A stretch of DNA of 64,000 nucleotides from Pyrus communis (taxonomy: Eukaryota > Streptophyta > Magnoliopsida > Rosales > Rosaceae). Positions 23,372 to 34,710 of this stretch are shown here, piece by piece. Made by a program: the position numbers and the translations under genes. The stretch is taken from assembly GCF_963583255.1 (NCBI RefSeq), contig NC_084803.1:8918238-8982237 (forward strand). The letters run 5' to 3'. Position 1 is the first letter of the stretch, and every line of letters begins with the position of its first letter. A model generated the notes under the pieces. That model was given only the letters and a program-made list of their open reading frames with translations. It did no database searches and was not told the DNA's origin.

Positions 23372-25633
23372 TTTTTTTATATATATTTTTTGTTTATTTT
23401 TTTAACAAACGATATTATCCATTTTAAAGAGGTAGGAAAAGTGAGCTAAGCCTCATAATGGACTAGTATTAATGTGATCCAAATTTGTTTTTGACGAAAA
23501 TTAAACCTAAAATTTCTCACTTACAAGTAAATAGGAACATCACTAAATAGAAATACTAGTTACGAAGATCCTGAGTCTTGGTTGCATTTAAAAATTGCAA
23601 TTGGGTCCAGTCAGTGTGCCCCTCCGTCCCCATGGTATTCTCCTTTTTTAGTCAATCAGACAGCACATATTTCATCTGATCACCAAATCAAAATCCTAGC
23701 ATGTCGATTAAGGAGGATAATTATCTCATTTTCTAATCTCTCTTATCTTCTTTCTCTTTTTATTTGAACAGTTACGGTTTAATCACGTTAATATCTTATA
23801 TTGATTTTTTTATAAAGATAATAAGATAAAGAACAATTTATGAGAAAATGAAATGAAAAGAGATGAGACTAAAATGAAGAAGAACCCTCCTCCGTCAATT
23901 AAATAAAATGAATGATTAAAGATTCAAATTCGTTATCAAGAAACTTTATTTTTTCCGGATCAAGGAAACTTTTATAAAGTTGATTTGTCCCCGTCCGTCC
24001 GTTAACCAAGTGATTAGAGATCCAATCAATATTAATTAATTAATTAATTCTATTATTCTAGTTTTGTTTTGGGCAGACGACACGAAACCATCTCAAAATT
24101 AACAAAACCCACGGAGACCGCCCACAGCATAACAATATTAATCCGCAACTCTTTCTACTTTTAACTGGCTCGATTCGAATAATATATAATGAGACAAAAA
24201 TCCACTTGGTTCATTGCAAAACAAGTAATGCCCTCTTTTCTTAAAAGTCAAAATCCAAACAACGCAAAAATGAGAACAAAACAAGAATATGGGGCCGGCG
24301 GCACAGAGGGAGAATTGTATTTGTAAGGTCGTGTAGAAGAATATGTATTATTCTCTTTATGCAGTGTCTTAACAAGAGAGATAAGGAATCATTTTCCTTC
24401 AAGAAATACAAATCCATATAGAAAATGATAACTAGAATCAAATCTAATCTAGAATTTACATTTAAATTAGAAGTTTACAACAAATTAAAGAAAAATTTAA
24501 GAAAAATGAAAACCAGAAATGGAAGCCCATAAATAAATAAATAAAGGATGAAGTTCATGTAACTACCTAATTTTTAAAGGTGAGTTGAAATTGATTATAC
24601 CTTTTAAGACATTCAAAATAACTACTTAACGTTTTCAAAAATAAACATTTGTTATGTTCACTAGAGTTAAAAAATGGACAAATATGCAGTGGCATCAAGC
24701 GGACATGAGAAATGCCAACTGTGCAATGCATTCTACTTCTATGGCGCAATTGGTGTTAATAGTTGTGGATGACACATTAGATTCAACGTGTATTTAATTA
24801 GAAGTTTACACTTCTGTTACTGTTCATTTTTAACAAAAAATCATATTTTTGCATTTTTCTAGTACAATTCACTACATTTTATTTATCTTTTTTTTTATTA
24901 TTAAAACTAAAGTTTTTTTGAACTTTTCGTTAGTTTCCTAAATTTTTTATAACACGTCTATTGAAATTTCAAAGTTATCAAAGTTGAAGATAGAAAAAGA
25001 CGAATTAGTTGTGTAGAAAATTTATCTCTTCTAACTTCGACAAAATTTATAGAAAAAGATGAAATAGTCATGTAGAAAATTTATCTCTTCTAACTTCGAC
25101 AAAATTTGAAGTTTGACATTTATTTTTTGGCCTAATTGGATAAATGAATCTTGTGGTGATATATATTCCGAAAATAGCCCATATGATAAAAAAAAAATTC
25201 AGATTTAAACTCCTGTAGTAAAATCAGTTGGGAATTAAGTTCAAAATCAAAATTTTCATGATTTTCTCCCTTAAACTGCTTTTTTTTTAAGGTAAAGGGG
25301 TTACATAGTGCAACCTCTTCAAACAGTTTCTCAACAATGTTCTTCCAAAAGCTTACTAGCTCAATCCCAAGAACAAGCTTGAATTCCAACAATCTTATAT
25401 GAGAGCAACAATGAATCAAAGTCTTCCAGCACTGATTTGATAAATTCGTCCATTTTTTCTCTATTAAAAAAAAGGAATTGTTATTAGCACTTCAAAAATC
25501 TCATTTTACACTCCAAATTTTCTATTTTGGGAAAGAAATACAACTTGTGAGGAGTGTAGAATGAGTTTTTTACCGTTTTCTTCTATACATAAAACTAAGA
25601 ATTTCAAAAAAGATAAGGTTGGCTGCCCACTTC
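23372..25633. other. Gene-free AT-rich spacer
   Basis: No coding sequence recognised. Holds a TTAATTAA-type run near 24035 and a 59-bp tandem duplication at 24992-25108 (listed). Confidence 0.5.
24992..25108. repeat. Two-copy tandem repeat, 59-bp period
   Basis: Units starting at 24992 (AGAAAAAGACGAATTAGTTG) and 25051 (AGAAAAAGATGAAATAGTCA), both continuing with TGTAGAAAATTTATCTCTTC and CTAACTTCGACAAAATTT. Confidence 0.8.
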
Positions 25634-25823
25634 GGATTTTTTTGGCGATGGTCATGGGGATTTGTAAATCGTGTACGTTTATCGTACATCGTACAATCAG
25701 TTTTTGTTAGGTACTGTTTGTATTTAATTTTAAATAAAAATATTTAAAATGATTTCTGACCGTACGATGTATGATGAACGGATATGATTCACGAATCCTC
25801 GAGATCCTCGTAAAGAGGATCCG
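25634..25823. mobile_element. Palindromic MITE, copy 2
   Basis: Shares the inverted core with the copies at 11.9, 27.0 and 31.5 kb: GTTTATCGTACATCGTACAA left, CCGTACGATGTATGATGAAC right. The middle, TAATTTTAAATAAAAATATT, is nearly identical to the 31.5-kb copy. Outer end GTAAAGAGGATCCGACGAG. Boundaries approximate. Confidence 0.65.
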
Positions 25824-26930
25824 ACGAGCATCCAGATTCGCTGGCTGCTTCGCAACTGGGGCCCGCAGAGGATGCTTAGTTGTTGAGGGTGGAACCATGG
25901 CTAACGGGGCTAACGGAGAACTAATGAAAATTTAGTTTTTATGCTTAAATTCTAATGGAGTTTACCACAAAGGTTTAAATCCTATATTTTTTTTACCACA
26001 GGAACGACCTTTTAACTTCCCTATTATTACATGATTATTTATACAATTAGCCCTTATTTTTTATTCAATCTACAATGAATTTGGTAAATAATTTAATTTA
26101 ATCTAATCCTAGTCTAATCCTAAACACCGTCCGAGTGTATGCATGTGTGTAATAGTGGGAGATAGATTTGATATGCAGCCAAGCCAGCAGAATACGCATG
26201 AATCATGATGATGGCATATGGGCATGCATGTGTGATGTGGACCTTCACTACCCAACTCAATGCATCTTTTATCCAACTAACAATTAATTAATTAAATATT
26301 ATACAACGTGTAATTTGAAAATGTAATGCAATTTTCTTTCCCTGAATTGTGTAAATTGTGTAATTCCCATGATCCCATGATCCCATCGCATCCCATCCCA
26401 TTTTTATTTTTTCAAAGGATGGAAGTTTTAAATAAATTCAAATGGAAGTGACTTCATCAAAGGTCAAAATACGGAACAACCATTCTGGTTTCAAAGGGTC
26501 TCATCTATGAAGGCAATCCTCACTCGAAACAAAAGAAGCCACTAATTATGCTTTCTTATTACAATCACAGGTAGCAAAAAAAATAAAAATTCTACTAACC
26601 TCAATTGTTGTTGTAAACATTGTGTGTCATATAGGCAACCTTCAAGCATAGCATTGTATTATTACATTGCACCGCTAGACATCCTATCCCATACTTGAGA
26701 ATCTATTTGAAAAGAAATTTTTCTAAGACCGGGTATTTCATGGATGCTCCACATATCATAATATAAATGAAGAAAATATATTTTTTTCGTGTTTCTCTAT
26801 CTTATTTATTAAACATAGAGTATCTGCTTGAATTCCAGACTTCTGGAAAAATTTCTCCTCTATAAGAGACAGATTTCCTTCCTTGTACAGGTACAATACA
26901 ACCCTTTTCTTAGCCTTTTTGCCATGAATC

Positions 26931-27132
26931 CGGATCCTCTTTGTGTGGATCCTAGGAATTTATGAATCATGCATGTTCATCGTACATCGTGCGGTCAGAA
27001 ATTATTTTAAATATGTTTATTTAAAATTAAACACAACCAGTACTTTACAAAAACTAATCGTACGATACACGATGAACAGAAACAATTCCCGAATTCCAAG
27101 ATTCTCACAAAAAAAAAATCCGAAAAAGATCC
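26931..27132. mobile_element. Palindromic MITE, copy 3
   Basis: Begins CGGATCCTCTTTGTGTGGAT; core GTTCATCGTACATCGTGCGG inverted against TCGTACGATACACGATGAAC; ends ATTCTCACAAAAAAAAAATC-like sequence. Compared with copy 2 the core runs in the opposite orientation, with TTTAAAATTAAACACAACCAG in the middle. Confidence 0.65.
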
Positions 27133-28020
27133 TATTGGTTTTGCCATGCCCTCCTCTGAGTCTTGTCTGTTTTTTTTTTTTTTTCCTTAATATTTGAATT
27201 TTGAAAAGATTGAATTATTTGCACTTTCCGCGCTCTCCATCAACTCCGGCACGGCAACCCCATTCGTTCTCCACCGCACCACCAGCAGCAGCAAATTAGG
27301 CAAGTCAAGGAAATTATCAAATTCACAACACCGACCACTACCATAACCAAAAAAAAAATAAAAAAAATAAAAAACACGAGGACCAATGGTGGTAGGCAAG
27401 TGCATGAATCAAAGATATATAGGATAAGTTAGGGGGTGCGATGGGACTGTCGGACTGTGAATAGAACTAACGAATTATTACTAGGATTTGTAGTCAAAGT
27501 TATTTTTGAAATTTACATAATTCCTTTTTAAAATTTAAAAGAAAATTTTTATTTGAATCCACTTAGCCTCGTTCTACATTTAACTTATTCTCTACATTTA
27601 TATTATTTTTAATAAAAGAATTAATATCTATTTAAACCCAATTTTATACTTAAATTACCCTTACAAACCCAATTCAAAATATGAATTTATCTTTAGACCC
27701 ATTTAAAAAATAAAATCCCAATTGAATAATGTGGTGAAGTTTCTACTTGTTTATGAATCTTCTATATACTTTCTTGATATCTATGTCCCCATGATTGTAT
27801 TTGCATAAGCATAAAGTACATGCTTTCGGATGTCTATACTCAAAACACCATAGAAAATAAACTAATAATAACTTTTCTTTCTATGCAGATATTGTGATAT
27901 GCGGCAATAGGCAGTTAGGCGAGAATGCTAGGGGGTATTGACAAAGTTGCCATAGGTGTAGAGAATGGTGATGGACAATTTGTGTGGCCCGTAGCGGTGG
28001 AGGATGAGCTTGCCAAACTC
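27133..28020. other. Gene-free AT-rich spacer
   Basis: No supported gene. The short open frames near 27187-27405 lack recognisable features. Confidence 0.5.
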
Positions 28021-28024
28021 TACC

Positions 28025-29452
28025 CATCTCAGAATTTACGAAATGAAAGGGCATTTTTGTAATTTTACTAAGTTTGGGATATTTATTTTAAAAATTGCTT
28101 TTGGTCTTAATTGGTGTGCCCAAGGGGGCCCACCCTTGATTTTGTTCCCTGGCCCACTGCTTTCTCCTTCCTCCTTCCCGTGTAAAACTCTCTCTCGCTC
28201 TTTCTCTCTCCATCACTTTCTGTCTTTCTCTTAAGCACTCCTCGAACCCTCTCTCTTATCTGCAACGCATGCTCCTCCTCATCCCCAAGCTTAACAACAA
28301 CAACAACCCTTCCCACTAGACGTAGGGATCTCGAGAAACCCAGGTAAACCTTTGTGGAACCCCAAAAGTGACGGAGTCACTATTCACCGTCTTCCCCGTC
28401 GGACTCTGACGTGTTTCGTGACTTTTCCAACGTTGGTAAGTTCCCTCAAACCCTTGGGATGTGTTTTAAGGTTAGATCGAAGCTTGTTTTAAGTTGTGCA
28501 TACGTGTTAATAACAAAAAATAGCTCTAAGTAGCTTTTCCCAGTTTTCCTACGAGCACCGCCACTTTCGACGCGTTTTTCGGCCAAACCACGGCGAGTTA
28601 GCCATCATGAAATGTGCCATTCTCTTCATTTCATTGTGTACTACAACTTTGGTTTTTGAATCACTTGATTTGGTTGAGTATCGAATAAGTTATGAGCGTT
28701 TGAAATGTTGCCTAGAAAGCGGCCAAACCTTGGCCTGAAACCGGATCGACCTGACCTAATAACCCCAACCCAGATCCTTTGGGCCATGTAACCCGCCATA
28801 AACTCTAGCCTATAACTTGTTGCCCAGGCCCGACCTTGCGGCCCAACCCAAGCTCCTGGCTAACCCAGAACCCAGGTCGTGTGTGGGCGCGCATGAGCGT
28901 CTACCTTGGCCTGCGTGTGGAGCACACATGCCTCCACCGAAAGTATTGTGCGCTGCGTCGTCTACAGCGGTGCCGATGACTTTTCTGGCTAACTTTCCGG
29001 CCACCCAAATCAATGCGTAGCCATCCAGGCTGCCACCCCGTGTCAACACGTGGGGGTACCCGGGGTCCCTCTTATGTTTTTTGACATCCGTTTCCCGAAA
29101 TTCAACCGTTTTATTATAGTTTTATTAATTGGTAACTTTATGTGCTTAGGTGCAATTGTGCATGGCGTTTCCATTCTCTTTTGTTTGCATGGCTCTTCAA
29201 TGGTGAAATAGTTGTGAGTGCACCCCTTCTAAAATGCATGATTTTACTATTAGAAATGCATACATGAAAAACATGGTTTAATTGTTACATTTTATGAAAT
29301 GTTTATGAGTAAATTGGATTTACACTTTATGTTATATTATCATGCTTTATCAGCTTTACGTTCTTTGTGGTATATATGATTGATGACTATATACATACTT
29401 ATGAACGTGGTTTTATGATATGACGTTTTAGTTATTGAGCTCCAATTTGAGA

Positions 29453-29485
<33 letters not shown>

Positions 29486-30447
29486 TAGAAATATTATGTT
29501 AATGTTCTTATGTGTTTGCTTAGTGATTATTCAATGATACTGCCTATGAGCGAATAGTCCTGCCTACGGGTGAATAGTCTTGCATACAGTCGAATGATAT
29601 ATATATATATATATGGCTTTGGCTGGGTGTAGGTTGGTGGCTTCAACTGGAAGATATTTATTTTTGGCTTCGACTGGGCGTTTATAGGTGGCTTCGGCAA
29701 GAAGATATTTATATTTGGCTTCGGGGCGGGCGTAGGTTGGTGGCTTCAACTAGAAGATATTTATTTTTGGCTTCGACTGGGCGTTTATAGGTGGCTTCGG
29801 CCAGAAAATACTTATATATGACTTCGGCCGGAAGATATTTTTATTTGGCTTCGACCGGGCGTTTGTAGATGGCTTCGGCCTGAAGATATTTATATTTGGC
29901 ATCAGTCGGGTGATGTAGTGGCTTCGGTCGATTATGATAACACTACTAAGCATATTATATACGATATATGTTTTATGCAAAGGTTTTATGGCATGCTAGG
30001 TTTTTTGAAAAACCTATTACATATTATACTATTGAGTTTTCATAAATTTTGGGGGTTAATACGTTGATGAGTAACTGTTTTAGTATTACTCATATATAAA
30101 CTTGGTTCACTCATACTTTGTTTTGCCCCCCTTCAAGACTTAGATTCTAGGCGTACAATCCCGGCATCAAGGCATTCTCACATCTGCATCTTCGTGTCCT
30201 CTCGGTGTAGGATCCATCTCCTTGTTCATTCAATGTTATATTATTCCTTTTTAGTGTCTCGATTTAGTTGTATGCTATGAACACGTTCCACAAATGCATA
30301 TTTATTATAATTAAATTTAAAAGTTTTATTTATGTCGGTTAATTGTTCTTAGTTCTCATGCATCCTAATACGACTTTGTCACTTTCGGGTGTCAGCCAGT
30401 ATGTGCTTACCCTATTGTTTGGTGAATATCAGGGTCGGGCGTGTCAT
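28025..30447. mobile_element. Probable LTR-retrotransposon remnant (LTR-like, non-coding), boundaries uncertain
   Basis: Base composition jumps to GC-rich, low-complexity LTR-like sequence between about 28100 and 29060, followed by a minisatellite (29543-29940) and a T-rich tail ending GGGTCGGGCGTGTCA at 30433-30447. Read in reverse complement this end starts TGACACGCCCGACC, resembling LTR starts seen in Rosaceae elements. No gag, protease, reverse transcriptase or integrase frame is visible, so it would be a solo LTR or a non-autonomous element. I could not find a convincing target duplication, so the limits are a guess. Confidence 0.4.
29625..29940. repeat. Minisatellite, about 51-bp period built of 27- and 24-bp half-units
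   Basis: Repeated half-units GGCTTCGGCCGGAAGATATT (plus TATATTT) and GGCTTCGACTGGGCGTTTAT (plus AGGT) alternate about six times with drift, for example starting at 29637, 29664, 29688, 29715 and 29740. Every half-unit opens with GGCTTC. A (TA)n tract lies just upstream. Confidence 0.8.
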
Positions 30448-31205
30448 CTACTGTGGAGATGATGTGTTATACTTAGAGGTGACTTATCGTTAGGAACACT
30501 CACGTCATTCTCAAGTTGGGAAACCACTTTTTTTCCTTTGAAATATTCAACCAAGAACAGAGTTTTGAGTCCAAGGTGAGGCTTCACCACGACCTACACA
30601 ACGAAACCTAAACCCCCCAAACCAATCTTCTCAACTTTCAGTGTTGATGGCCGTAAATTGAAACTCAAAAACTCATATTCCCAACTCTATATTCTATAAT
30701 AAATAGAAATCAAACGAAAAAAAAAAAGCATTTCAATGTAGGATCAACGTAGGGTTTTAGCCAACGTAGGATAAACATTACATGATGGTAAGGTTTAATT
30801 TAGGTGTGGGTTTATTGATAAATTTCATTTTATTATTAATTTTATCTTGTACTTAATGGTAATAATGCAATAAGGTAAAAAAACATTTCATATTTAAAGT
30901 TAAGTTGAGTGTAGAAATAGGTTATATAAGTTCAAATAAAATTTTCAAATTTAGAATCGGTAAAAGTAATTTTTTATCATCAATCATTTTGATCATCCCA
31001 TAAGAAATTTAGTTAAACAAAGAAAGAAAATAACAAAAATACTTTCAAATTTGGCCCATTGGTCCTTATTCAACAGAGTTTTTCCTAGAAGAACAAAAAT
31101 AGTTGATAATGAACAAACTCAAGTGCCATTTCTATTGATTTCAAATTTTAATGACTAAAGTGAAGAAGTATGTTAATTTCAAGAACGGTTAAAATGCCTT
31201 ATTAC
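30448..31205. other. Gene-free AT-rich spacer
   Basis: No gene recognised; contains no long open frame with protein-like composition. Confidence 0.5.
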
Positions 31206-31374
31206 TACCGCATTCCTTCATTTTAGGTTCCTACTCGATGTTGATTTGACTTTATCATCTACCACATTCCCTCATTCTAAGTTCCTAGTTCCTACTCAAT
31301 GTTGATTTGACTCTATCATCTACCGCATTCCCTCATTCTAAGTTCCTACTCAATGTTGATTTGACTCTATCATC
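31206..31374. repeat. Three-copy tandem repeat, 54-61 bp units
   Basis: Units at 31206, 31260 and 31321, each running from TACCGCATTCC (or TACCACATTCC) to ATGTTGATTTGACTCTATCA. The middle unit has an extra 7 bp (CTAGTTC duplication). Confidence 0.85.
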
Positions 31375-31459
31375 ATAATACTATCTCAAATATGTTCTTA
31401 TGCTACAAACAAGTTGTCTGTATACCAGAATCCAGATGATGATACAACATTCTGAACGG

Positions 31460-31661
31460 AAGAGGATCCACTTTACAGGAATCCTAAGGATCTCCATATT
31501 CTAGTCGTTCATCATCTATCGTGCAGACAGTTATCGTTAGGTACTATTTGTGTTTAATTTTAAATAAAAAAGTCAAATAATTTCTGATCGTACGATGCAC
31601 GATAAATGATTAATATGTGAGAATCCCTAGAATCCTCATAATTTGGATCCGGATGGGATCC
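31460..31661. mobile_element. Palindromic MITE, copy 4
   Basis: Core GTTCATCATCTATCGTGCAG inverted against GATCGTACGATGCACGATAA; shares TAGGTACTATTTGTGTTTAA and TTTTAAATAAAA with copy 2. Ends in GGATCC-containing repeats. Boundaries approximate. Confidence 0.65.
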
Positions 31662-32106
31662 AAATCCATCCTGAACCACCAACAATCCATCCATCTAAAT
31701 AATAAGAAATCGATTTAAACAGCAACCAACAACTTAAACAGCAACCATAATAATTAATAATCATAATATAGACAAGGTAAGTAAGAAAGATACAGATTTT
31801 AAACATTAATAATCATATTATCATCATAATCCTGTTCACAATCACTGAAAACTCAAATCACTTGATCACCCCAAAGCGAAAACTGCAACATCTATTAGGC
31901 TATTACAATAACACACCAACTGTAACACCTTTCCCTTCCATGATCCATCCAACCACAGCAATCACACCAATTTCTCCTCCAAAACAGCTTAACTTACCAC
32001 CAGAAATAATGCCTCAATATTGATCTATTATTCCAAAACACCAGTACAGATAAACAGACGACAACAACTACTAGTTTCGCTTGTCAACCCAACCCAACAT
32101 CCCTCT

Positions 32107-33685
32107 CTAATCCTGCAAAGACAACATTTCAAAGTTAGCTATAACCGCAAGAAGGCAATGAATCATGGATTCATGATAAAGCATTGCGACTCCGTTCACC
32201 CGATAACAAACAAAACATAGTCACACTTATTGAGCACGTATGCATAAAAGTTAATATGCAATGCAACCGTGAGTTTTATTTACAACTGCAGAGCATATGT
32301 GGGCAAAACAAGTGAAAGCTCAACGTTGTAATCTGTACATAAACGAATACAATTCCGATACTAAAGGGGAAGTTGCAAACATTCCATCAAGTGGTAAGTC
32401 AGGGAACAAGTACATTATCATTCATAGTTAGTATACACCACACCATACACAGAGCATAATTATAGTTGATCATTCATTTATGTCCTCCTTTTCAATTTGT
32501 TCCATCATATTCATACGGTAAATGATTAACTGTTTACGGATGGGCCATGGTGGTGACATACATTAACAATTTAACACATAGTCTAATAGTTGATCCCTGT
32601 TTCAAGGTTTTTGATATATATATAACGGATCAAAGAGATATCATATCAACTACAAATGATCCACTATCTACTCTTGGAGATTCATGAGAATCATGCAGAA
32701 TGCACACATAGTTTACATATATACACATTACCTCATCATCATCGTCATCACCGCCATCTTCCTTGTTCTTCTTGATGCGTGTAGTACCACCCTCCTTGAC
32801 AATGGGCAACTTCATGGCTCCAAAGGGCGTGTCCACATTGATATTCCCTTTGATGCTGTAGCCGGTACCCTTTCCCCGAATCATATCCCAGAGCGCAGAC
32901 CCGAAATCCTTAGGCCTGAAGGTAATGGGAACGTCGACATAAGTAATGCCCTTTTTAGTAAGATTGGCAGACTTGGCGAGCTCTGCACCCCCAATGCTCT
33001 CATCACACAGCCAAATCTCGTAGTCGAGGGCATTGAGGCCTAAGTCAAAGTCATTCATGTTCTCCAGCTTCAAATGGAGGACCGCAACGGTTTCCTCAAA
33101 GGAGAAGGTTTGAAACCTGATCTTCTCAACATCGACATCAGGCTTGTAAGGGATGGGGATTTCTCCAGTTTTCTCGAGGGGGATAGTGATTCTGCCGATG
33201 ACAGGGACATCCACAATGAGATCGACCTTGACCCTGTACGGAATGATGCTTCCAGGCTTGATGTCATGGTAGGTGCTCTTGATGTCATCGTACACCAAGT
33301 GGATGGGAATTTTGACAGTCTCCTCCCCGTGGGCGTGGATTGTCCCAGCATCGGGGATCAACCCGGAGACAAGTTTCCTCCCATCACTTTCGATCAAGTA
33401 GTTAATGTCGATGAGAGGGATGGGAACCGGATTAGGGTTCTTGATGAGCACATCCACCACGATCTCGGCCTTTTCGAGATTGATGCTGGGGATGTGAACG
33501 GCAGTAACATCGGCGGTTGGCTTGCCGAACCCAATGGCACCCTCGATCTTCTCCCCAATGTCATGGATGAAATCCTTCACCTTGTCAATAAATCCACCCT
33601 CCTCCTCCCCCTCCTCCTTCTTGTGATCTTTCTTCTCCTTAGCGCCCCGATCCACAATGTCCGGCTTATCATCAGACGACGCCAT
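32107..33685 (-). CDS. LEA2-family desiccation-related protein (WHy domains), 319 residues
   Basis: Group 2 LEA-like protein, orthologous to Arabidopsis At2g44060; this family is linked to dehydration tolerance and is cytosolic/soluble. Exon 1 32732-33685 (ATG 33683-33685, MASSDDKPDIVDRGAKEKKD). Exon 2 is inferred as only 6 coding bases, 32107-32112 (GAT TAG), because exon 1 ends at GATGAG followed by GTAATG and reading on would add an unrelated tail. Domains: acidic/lysine-rich N-terminus (1-30), amphipathic GGFIDKVKDFIHDIGEKIEG, then two LEA14-type beta-sandwich (WHy) repeats at roughly 60-160 (NPNPVPIPLIDINYLIESDG) and 185-290 (NMNDFDLGLNALDYEIWL), and an acidic end (KKNKEDGGDDDDDE). Length fits the family. 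A 5'-UTR intron (33694-33831) is well supported by CCGGTAACAG|GTAAGT and TTTATAG|GGG. The terminal micro-exon is an inference. Confidence 0.92.
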
Positions 33686-34710
33686 GGAATCCCCTATAAA
33701 TTAATAAACATATATAAATTTGCAATCGATTCCCTTATATGGTTCTTTTCGACACACTAAATCAAACAGAGAGGTCAATCATCAGAGATGTGATGGGACG
33801 AGATCTAAAGGTCAATGATCGAAATACTTACCTGTTACCGGAAGTTCCTCCCCAATTCAAGCAGCAGCAGCAGCAGAGATTCAAAGAAAATTCAATCCAG
33901 GTACAAGTAGAATTGCTAACTTGAAAAGCAGTGGACAATCTCTTTACATTTTTGGCCGGCTGATCGCATTAATCATTTTTTGAAATTGTGTTGATAAAAT
34001 ATATGAATTAGTGTTTATTTTTATGATTATTTATGAGGAAGCCGGGCGACGTGTACCGTCCGTGTTGTATAGATAGAGATGGAAGAGGTCCCACCTCATT
34101 AAACTGTACGCGGGACTCACGCCAATCTCCGTTAATCTGTTTGGTAATTAATTTGGCCAAATAAGGTAGGTAAGTAAATTAGTTACTTTTCATTTTTGTT
34201 TTTTTTTTTTATAAACGATAGCGTTAGTAGATTAAATTGTTAGTTGTTAAGGAAAAGGAGATAGGTGGAAACCAAACTCGTATCAAATGGCATAAGGATC
34301 GGTGCTTTTCTGTCACTGTGATAAAACGTCATTTACTTTTTTTCTAGTTGTTATATTGTTGGAGTTGGATAGGACATAGGTTATGTGTCTTTTGCTTCAA
34401 ATTCAACCCAAAAATAGATAGAATTTTAACAAAACATTCATAGTACTATTCACTTTTAACGAAAAAAATATTTTTATTCTAAAAAGTCGGTACTATTCAC
34501 TTCCAATACATTTTTATCCTTTTGATTAAAACTTAGTTTTCAAACAATTGTTATTAGTTTTCTAAAAATAAATTCAATTGAAGGGAAGGGAAGGCTCAGC
34601 AAAGATATTCCAACTTCCTTTTTTATCCTTTTTATTCCATCTGATTAGCTGGAGACTGACTGGGGTTGTAATACTAAAACAATCAAAATGCAAATGAAAT
34701 GAATGAATGA
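33686..34710. other. Spacer: LEA promoter/5' leader and APS2 3' flank
   Basis: Holds the LEA 5'-UTR exons (to about 33930), then AT-rich DNA. Around 34437-34510 the sequence TAGTACTATTCACTTTTAAC and GGTACTATTCACTTCC forms a diverged direct duplication of a type common in dispersed plant repeats. No gene. Confidence 0.5.

Noticed and set aside
28810..29049. GC-rich open frames on both strands in the 28.8-29.05 kb region
   Set aside because: Mirror frames in LTR-like GC-rich DNA, with no recognisable protein features.
32684..33760. Open frames on the plus strand opposite the LEA2 gene
   Set aside because: They are antisense shadows of a well-supported, family-matching minus-strand gene.
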